Positions 63,694-64,000 of a DNA stretch of 64,000 nt are shown in pieces. This stretch comes from Rheinheimera faecalis (GTDB taxonomy: Bacteria; Pseudomonadota; Gammaproteobacteria; Enterobacterales; Alteromonadaceae): positions 682,001-746,000 of the forward strand of contig NZ_JAJOYT010000001.1 in NCBI RefSeq assembly GCF_021290965.1. Reading direction: 5' to 3'. How positions within the stretch are numbered: the first letter of the stretch is position 1; each line of letters starts with the position of its first letter. The position numbers were made by a program, and so were the translations under genes. The notes beneath the pieces were generated by a model. That model had not been told where the DNA came from. It searched no databases and was given only the letters and a program-made list of their open reading frames with translations.

Positions 63694-64000
63694 ATGTTTC
63701 GCAAAATTTTGATCGCCAACCGGGGCGAAATCGCCTGCCGTGTGATAGAAACCGCCCATAAATTGGGGATCCGTTGTGTGGCTGTGTATTCAGAAGCTGA
63801 CGCCAATGCCCGTCATGTGCATATGGCCGACGAAGCTTTTTTATTAGGCCCTGCGCCAAGCAAAGAGTCCTATTTACGCGCTGATAAAATTCTGGAAATT
63901 GCCAAATTAAGTGGCGCCGAAGCTGTGCACCCTGGTTATGGCTTTTTATCTGAAAACGAAGGATTTGCACAAGCCTGTGCGGAGGCTGGTGTGATCTTTA
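63694..64000 (+). CDS. liuD: Methylcrotonyl-CoA carboxylase biotin-containing subunit (5' part)
   Basis: Only the first 102 residues are in the window. They form the biotin carboxylase N-terminal domain: [20 protein letters not shown], then [20 protein letters not shown] and [20 protein letters not shown]. The start lies 14 bp after the liuC stop, and the order liuA-B-C-D identifies it as the alpha subunit of methylcrotonyl-CoA carboxylase rather than AccC. Confidence 0.95.
   Translation, partial: MFRKILIANRGEIACRVIETAHKLGIRCVAVYSEADANARHVHMADEAFLLGPAPSKESYLRADKILEIAKLSGAEAVHPGYGFLSENEGFAQACAEAGVIF

Overview
The window comes from the chromosome of a gammaproteobacterium. The gene content and order (yceD-rpmF-plsX-fabH-fabD-fabG-acpP-fabF-pabC-mltG-tmk-holB-PilZ-tatD, maf, rluC next to rne, a methylcitrate operon with acnD-prpF, and the ivd and liu branched-chain amino acid operons) best fit the Alteromonadales / Rheinheimera-Shewanella group. 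This placement is inferred from gene order and protein character; no marker gene such as 16S rRNA is present. I saw no rRNA, tRNA, CRISPR array, transposase or prophage.

Layout. 0.4-6.7 kb: yebG behind two LexA-type boxes, a dNTP triphosphohydrolase, a patatin-like lipase, a LysR regulator and several small accessory genes. 6.9-13.6 kb: methylcitrate-cycle operon, GntR regulator-prpB-prpC-acnD-prpF, all on the minus strand. 13.8-15.4 kb: two accessory genes and a 0.5 kb gap without a clear gene. 15.4-26.5 kb: a long minus-strand housekeeping run for fatty acid and phospholipid synthesis, L32, dTMP kinase and DNA polymerase III delta prime. 26.7-32.9 kb: maf, a HAD phosphatase, rluC, and rne behind a long leader. 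33-51 kb: an accessory region of hydrolases, a membrane-anchored ToxR/CadC-like regulator, a transporter-flavodoxin operon behind a SoxR-type promoter, phospholipase A1, several acetyltransferases and small enzymes. 51.1-59.2 kb: the valine/isoleucine operon (thiolase, mmsA, acyl-CoA dehydrogenase, enoyl-CoA hydratase, 3-hydroxyisobutyryl-CoA hydrolase, mmsB, SDR) on the minus strand. 59.5-64 kb: the divergent leucine operon liuR-liuA-liuB-liuC-liuD, with liuD cut by the window edge.

How the parts connect. Valine breakdown by the ivd operon yields methylmalonate semialdehyde and then propionyl-CoA, which the prp operon can feed through the methylcitrate cycle to pyruvate and succinate. Leucine breakdown by liu yields acetoacetate and acetyl-CoA. 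The ivd and liu promoters face each other and share a 17-nt operator-like motif, a likely LiuR site.

The most notable non-coding signal is a family of five intergenic repeats of about 124-136 bp, near 10.7, 21.8, 26.6, 54.8 and 57.8 kb. They have short terminal inverted repeats and a long central hairpin, and they closely resemble enterobacterial ERIC elements. They fall into two subfamilies distinguished by two linked substitutions at facing stem positions. Other signals are a 19-bp-spacer SoxR-like promoter before the EamA transporter operon, two GTCGAC palindromes before the prp regulator, and a REP-like palindrome between pabC and fabF.
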